In this document: positions 58,801-64,000 of the stretch, piece by piece
How the letters are laid out: each line of letters begins with the position of its first letter
Numbering within the stretch: the stretch's first letter is position 1
NCBI GenBank assembly: GCA_024362935.1
Contig: JANCRA010000014.1
Span: 4,979,001-5,043,000, forward strand
Reading direction: 5' to 3'
DNA: 64,000 bases
Source: Setophaga petechia
Taxonomy: Eukaryota > Chordata > Aves > Passeriformes > Parulidae
Notes under the pieces: generated by a model
Told to the model about the DNA's origin: nothing
Database searches by the model: none
What the model saw: only the letters and a program-made list of their open reading frames with translations
Translations under genes and position numbers: made by a program

Positions 58801-61800
58801 AAGGCTAGGTAAATTACAAGGCATTATTAGAAAATGTTGATTTTGACTTTTGGTGATATTACATTAACTTTTACAAACATTAGAAACAAACATTATTTGG
58901 TGAAATATAAACATTGCAGAAGACAATACAACTAAAATTTACTAGTCAAGTACAGAATTAAGTAACAATATTTTTTTCAGAACGAAGTCACAGTAAATCA
59001 AAGAAACATCAATAAACCCTGCATGTTGAAGAACACTCTCCAACAGCCAGAACCTCTGTTTGTGTAATGCTACACGGGAGGAGTTGGGTTTGTTCAAACC
59101 TCCCCAAGAGCAGCAATTCTGTCACAGCAATTTTCCTGCAATTTTGGCAGGTTTTGCACCCAGGGTGCCCCTCCATGGAGGAGGCACAGGAAGGTCACAA
59201 ACATTTTTTATACCACAGTTCAGAAACTTGACACAGGAGTAATCCCAGCCAATTTTAGTTTGACTACTGTTGATCAGCTTTCAAACACACTAATTAGCTC
59301 TTTGTGTTTAAAAGTGTAGCACTATTTGGCTTTTTAAGATCCAGAAATACAAAAAACTTTAAAACTCACAACAGTAACACAACTTTTGTCCTAGAAGGTG
59401 ATAAGTGTAACGTGTGAGACTTGATTATGCAATGTTATGAAATATTGTCTGGTTATTGTTGTTCAGAGGAGTTTCTTATGATTTAGTGAAGTCAGGTTAG
59501 ACAAAAAAGATCCTAAAGTTGTAACACCATTTAAGACACACAGTTTCCTTAATGACATTTAAACAGAGTATTCTAGACATAACACACTGATACATGAACT
59601 ACACCAACCAAGTTAATCCCTATAAAAACAGGTGCACCATAGAATTGCATAGAAAGAAATCCCTGGCATTAATAGCTTGCACTGGAGTCTAGGACTTTCT
59701 CCCTGCCTTTCTAGATCAAAGCACATATGTTTGTAAAAAGCACATCTCACACTTGACATTAGTCTTAGCTATATTCTTTGGAATCACTAGTGCATATGTA
59801 ATTTCAAGCAATTTTTATACTTCATGCTATTGTTTAATATCTATAAAGTGAAAATTGCAAGGAAAAAAATCTCCCTGCCTTCCCCTCCAAAAATCTAATG
59901 TAAAATAATCTTCCTAAGTAGCATAAAAATAAAATAAAATCTTTCCTCAACAACAGAGGCTTCAATCAAAAGCCAGAGTGATTAATGAAGAGGATATTCA
60001 CTGAGATGGGGAAACCCAGGCTCAGAAATCCTTTCTGTGAGGGTATTTTAAAACTGTATTTGTAAGTTGGATAAAGAAAACCTCCAATGATTTTATAGCT
60101 CAGTGTCCACTTTGCTCATGGAAGACCTACATTCAAGCCCATACACAAATGTAAGGAAATACTCTTATCACTTTATTTTAGGGCAATTCTCTCCTATCAG
60201 CTGAACCTGAGAAAACCTTCACTGAAACAGGTGTGTTTCCCTGAATATGTTTAATTTTGAAATGCACCACTGTCTTCCATTTAAACAAAATACTGATCAG
60301 CTCTTCATAAGGCCTGGGCTTTGTTTTACAGCAATATTGACTATATTTACTTCTTGCCTTGAACTATTTATGTTGGAAAATCCTTCATTTTAGTGCTCAA
60401 AAATATTTCCATTCCATTAATAATCCTTCCATTTACTCCAAGCATGTGCATGTGGAGTAGGTACAGGAAAGAGAATTGCTGGGGATTTGCCAAAAAGCCA
60501 GCAGTTGGAAGGTAAAAATAATTTACTTCAGGTATTCCTTGCACTGAGCACTTTTGTTTCATGATACAAATCCTGTGGACAGATTAAACCCATCAAAAAA
60601 TTTAATAATATGCATTATGCAGCATCAGATAAGTAACAGTCAAAGTTGAAAAGGCCAGGTATCAAGAACAGATTTTGTAGAAAACTAGAATTTCTGGCTT
60701 CAGAGAGAATATATATTTAGGATATTTGTGCAAGAAGTGAATATATACAACAAACATACTCTGTAATGTTAACTGTAGTCACAATTGGTTTTTTTTCACT
60801 TAACTACAGAAATGTAGAGGTGTACCAGGAAGACATTTCTGACTGACAAATCTTCCACTGTAATATGGGAAAATATTACCAAATCCTTCTGGCTGCTATA
60901 GATACACGATTCCTGGCACAGCTAAAAATGTGTCAGGAATTAGGATTATTGTATTTTTGTAAAAATTTCATTTTAATAACAAGTTCATTATTGGACTTGT
61001 GGTGGGAGAGCTAAGGAACACGTGAGCTTTATTCCTAGGAAATGCTGAAAGGCACATAAAACTTTGAATATTTGATATGTTAAAAAAAATCAGATTTTGA
61101 GTATTTCTGCAGGTTACTTTACATTAAAATTAGCAGTGTTTGCCTGTTGGCATTATGGAAAAACATTTCACATATCTGTAAAGGGATGATGCTCATGCAT
61201 GAACAGACATTTGTTCATTCAAGTGATATATTTGCCCCTCACATCTGCTGAAACAACTGAGTGTGCACTTACTCTGTTGCTTACTGAGATACTGAGGCAC
61301 ACACATTCACATCAAAAAATTACTTGCAAATGGTAAAAGGAGAAAGAAATTAATTTACCTGGAATTACGTACATTTAGTGAAAGTAAGTACAACACCTTC
61401 ATTTAATGATTTTATGCTTATAAATAATATGTTTAGCTAGCTGAAATTCCATTTGTGATCACTTAATAGTTCTCATTTGTTTTAGAAATTCTAGTAATTA
61501 GGGTAAATCTCCAAAATATTGCCCCAGAAGGCATAGAAACACACAAAACCCTACCAGTTCCAGTGGGAAGCACAACCATCCATGTCTATCAGACACACAG
61601 GACAGCCCAAGTCCCTGGATAAATGAGCATTATAGTGCCCAGAAAACAACATGGCACACCTCATACAGCTGCAGCTTTGCACCATAAATGACAGACACAT
61701 TTCTACACCTGCAGAGACACAGGCAATGAAAGATTCACTTACAAGGGAAGTACACAACCAAAGGATTATTGCCTTGCCTAAACCATCCTGCTATCATTGC

Positions 61801-64000
61801 AAAGGGAGGTGGCATGAGCCCCATTCATGCATATAGAACCTTTTTTTTTTCCAGAAACAGATTGGTTTGAAAATTTTTGAATATTTCACTTTGCTTGTGA
61901 AAGTTTTTTCTTGAACAATATTCTTTAGAAATACAATTTTGAAATTAAGTTTTGCTCAAGCTCCCAATAAAATAGTTGGTGTCCTGCCAACTTGAAAATG
62001 ACCCCCTTTGAACACAGGTTTTTCTCCTCAAAGTCATTGTTTATGTATGATACAAATATCAGTTGACATTTCTATTTCATCTCCACTTACCACAGTGCTT
62101 CTAGCAAGTATTAGATGGGATAGATGAGCTCAGATTGAAATCTAATGGATTGAAAACAACATGAATGCTGCCAGTGGAAGAATACTCCCAGCCACTGAAC
62201 CGAACACATATTGGAAATGTGAATAAACCTTTCTCAGAAATAAATTCATGTGACAGAAGTGCAAATATGTAATTGAAGTAGTGCAGTTTTGGTGTAGGCA
62301 ATTGATAATTTCTATGAAAACACCTCAACCTCCTTCCACAGCCTTCACCAATTGCATTCTCTGGTCAAAGCTGGTGCAGCCTTCCCTTCCCAGGCATTAC
62401 AATGGAGCTGTCTCCAAACCTCCCACAAGACCATGCCTTTTACTGGACTTGCATGTGTCTCATCAATAATCTCTGATCAAGCTCATAAAGTTACTCACAA
62501 AATTTAGTTTAAGGTCAGGATTAACTGGTTGAAAGCTCAAGAGACTTTTGCAAAACACTCTCCTGGTATGCTTCAAAAAGTTGAATATTCAGATTTGTGT
62601 TTGGCAAAGGTGGCATAAATGAAACAATAATATCTGAACAGTATTGTAAAGCTGTAGCCCAATTCTGCCTGCAAAATTCCAACCAAGAACAACAGTAAGT
62701 TCATCTAAATCATGATCAAAAGTGAAGTGAAATACAACAACCTCCCTATGCACTTGATGCAGGTACATCTACTTGGGTAATCCAGATTGAAAGTGTTTAA
62801 GCCACAGGTGCTGGAAGGAGATTTTAAAACTTTTTTAGAGACCTACATATGCTGCATAAATCAAACAACAATGAAAACTGCCAATCACTGGGAAATAATT
62901 TTGGAGTTCTAGAATCACTCAGTATTAAAAATGTTTTTTAGAGCTGTCCGTGTTTTTTAAAGCCATTGAAACAATAAACAGAAAATCCTGTTAAAACTTC
63001 AAAAGCAAAGTTGCAGCATCAGTTGATCTAAAATGCATAGAAACTACTTTTTTCACTAAGCATTTTCATTAGTCCACATAACTGCTGTTGGTTCACTCTG
63101 TCAGTTAAAAAGGCCAAGCTTTGGAAAGCTACAACACATAAATAAATGATGGTTTGCAATATTTCCACCAGATTTCAAAGTGCTTTCAAATGGAGACAAG
63201 TCCTTTTCCTTCTCTCCAGTATTAAGGCTCTTATAAAATGTAAAGTTCAACTAAAAGACACTTGGGCTTGCTTTATCAAATACACCACTTAACATGTTTT
63301 AATCATGAACATTTTAAGATCCTATTTGTGCAATTCTAGCTTTATAAATGTGTTCTAGTAACTTACAGGATTACTGCATTACAAGGTGGGGACCTTAATA
63401 TACTAAAATGTGAAATTCAGTAGATGCTGACAGTGTATTTCTGTTAAGTTTAGTTTCATTAAAAGCACAGGGATTAGAACAATGACTGGGAAATTAAAAC
63501 CAAGCTACCAATACTACAGAAAGCAGTCTCGCTATTACTTCCATTAAATCAGAACCAGTAATCTACAGAAATGAAATTAAATGTTCTTTTCCCATTGAAT
63601 TTCCACACCTCTTTTCCCCCCAGAATTTATAAATTTAATTATTCTGACTGAATCCAACCCTCAGGAGACAAAACTCCCAATTCTCACCAGAGTCAAAAGG
63701 TTCTGTGAGAACTCATTACTCCAGACATTACTCAAGCTGCTTGGGACATTTAACCCTTTCAAGAAACACCAAAATGCAGTTTAAAAAATTTCATTTCCTC
63801 CTGAAACCTACAGAAAATTCAAAACCTAAATGCCTGATCTTACAGCTCTTCACAACCAGAAATTCACACTGACATGGTTTTACCACTCTCATTAGTTATA
63901 TTTGCAGAGGCCCCACTCCAGCAAACACATTCATGCCTCAATCCTGGAAAATTAGCACCCAGATTTGGCACCAGCACAACCTGGATTCAGCTGAACTCCT
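52900..64000. other. Gene-poor AT-rich right flank
   Basis: In other tetrapods the next genes beyond GCSH are a C16orf46 homologue and ATMIN. I compared the open frames here with my recollection of those proteins and saw no match, so either they lie beyond 64,000 or only a non-coding part (for example a long 3'UTR on the minus strand) is included. Open frames are short and without domains. Notable items are a GC-richer patch at about 56,490-56,610 and an 11-bp tandem repeat at 58,322-58,410. Confidence 0.55.
58322..58410. repeat. 11-bp tandem repeat, 8 copies
   Basis: Eight consecutive copies of CTGAAATGGGG / CTGAAATGGAG at an exact 11-bp spacing. The GGGG and GGAG forms are clustered (the GGAG copies are adjacent), as expected from local slippage or unequal exchange. 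Confidence 0.92.

Overview
This window is vertebrate nuclear DNA, most likely from a bird. Coding sequence is split into many short exons with GT-AG (twice GC-AG) introns. CR1-type LINE 3' ends are present, and the gene order BCO1 - PKD1L2 - GCSH matches the tetrapod block on human 16q23. The GCSH protein is close to chicken GCSH but not identical to it as I remember it, so a non-galliform bird is plausible. I cannot name the species.

Layout. 1-902: part of intron 1 of BCO1 (beta-carotene 15,15'-dioxygenase, minus strand). 903-966: BCO1 coding exon 1. About 967-1140: its 5'UTR and core promoter, with a DR1 nuclear-receptor element and an A/T-rich MEF2-like site. About 1,140-9,160: intergenic DNA with a microsatellite and an exact 74-bp tandem duplication, and no supportable gene. 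9,341-45,137: the complete PKD1L2 gene on the plus strand. I rebuilt it as 43 coding exons totalling 7,419 nt (2,472 codons plus stop) with consistent phase at every junction and no disabling lesion. 45,138-45,700: a short intergenic gap holding a CR1 fragment and the GC-rich GCSH promoter. 45,890-52,860: complete GCSH on the plus strand, five exons, 164 aa. 52,880-64,000: AT-rich flank in which I can support no gene.

The three genes are neighbours by conserved synteny, not members of one pathway. BCO1 cleaves provitamin-A carotenoids to retinal. PKD1L2 is a large polycystin-1-like membrane protein with lectin, PKD, REJ, GPS and PLAT modules and 11 predicted membrane segments. GCSH is the lipoyl-carrying shuttle of the mitochondrial glycine cleavage system. 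PKD1L2 and GCSH run head to tail with only about 750 bp between stop and start codons; BCO1 and PKD1L2 diverge from each other across about 8.4 kb.

Points worth a second look: the intact PKD1L2 (a polymorphic pseudogene in humans); a 28-bp, about 22-copy minisatellite ending about 60 bp before exon 14; two GC-AG introns; a 219-bp intron with no in-frame stop that could be retained between TM1 and PLAT; a strong upstream ATG overlapping the GCSH start; and the compact BCO1 promoter. I found no clear evidence of an undescribed system. The content is a well-ordered conserved locus with several unusual local structures.
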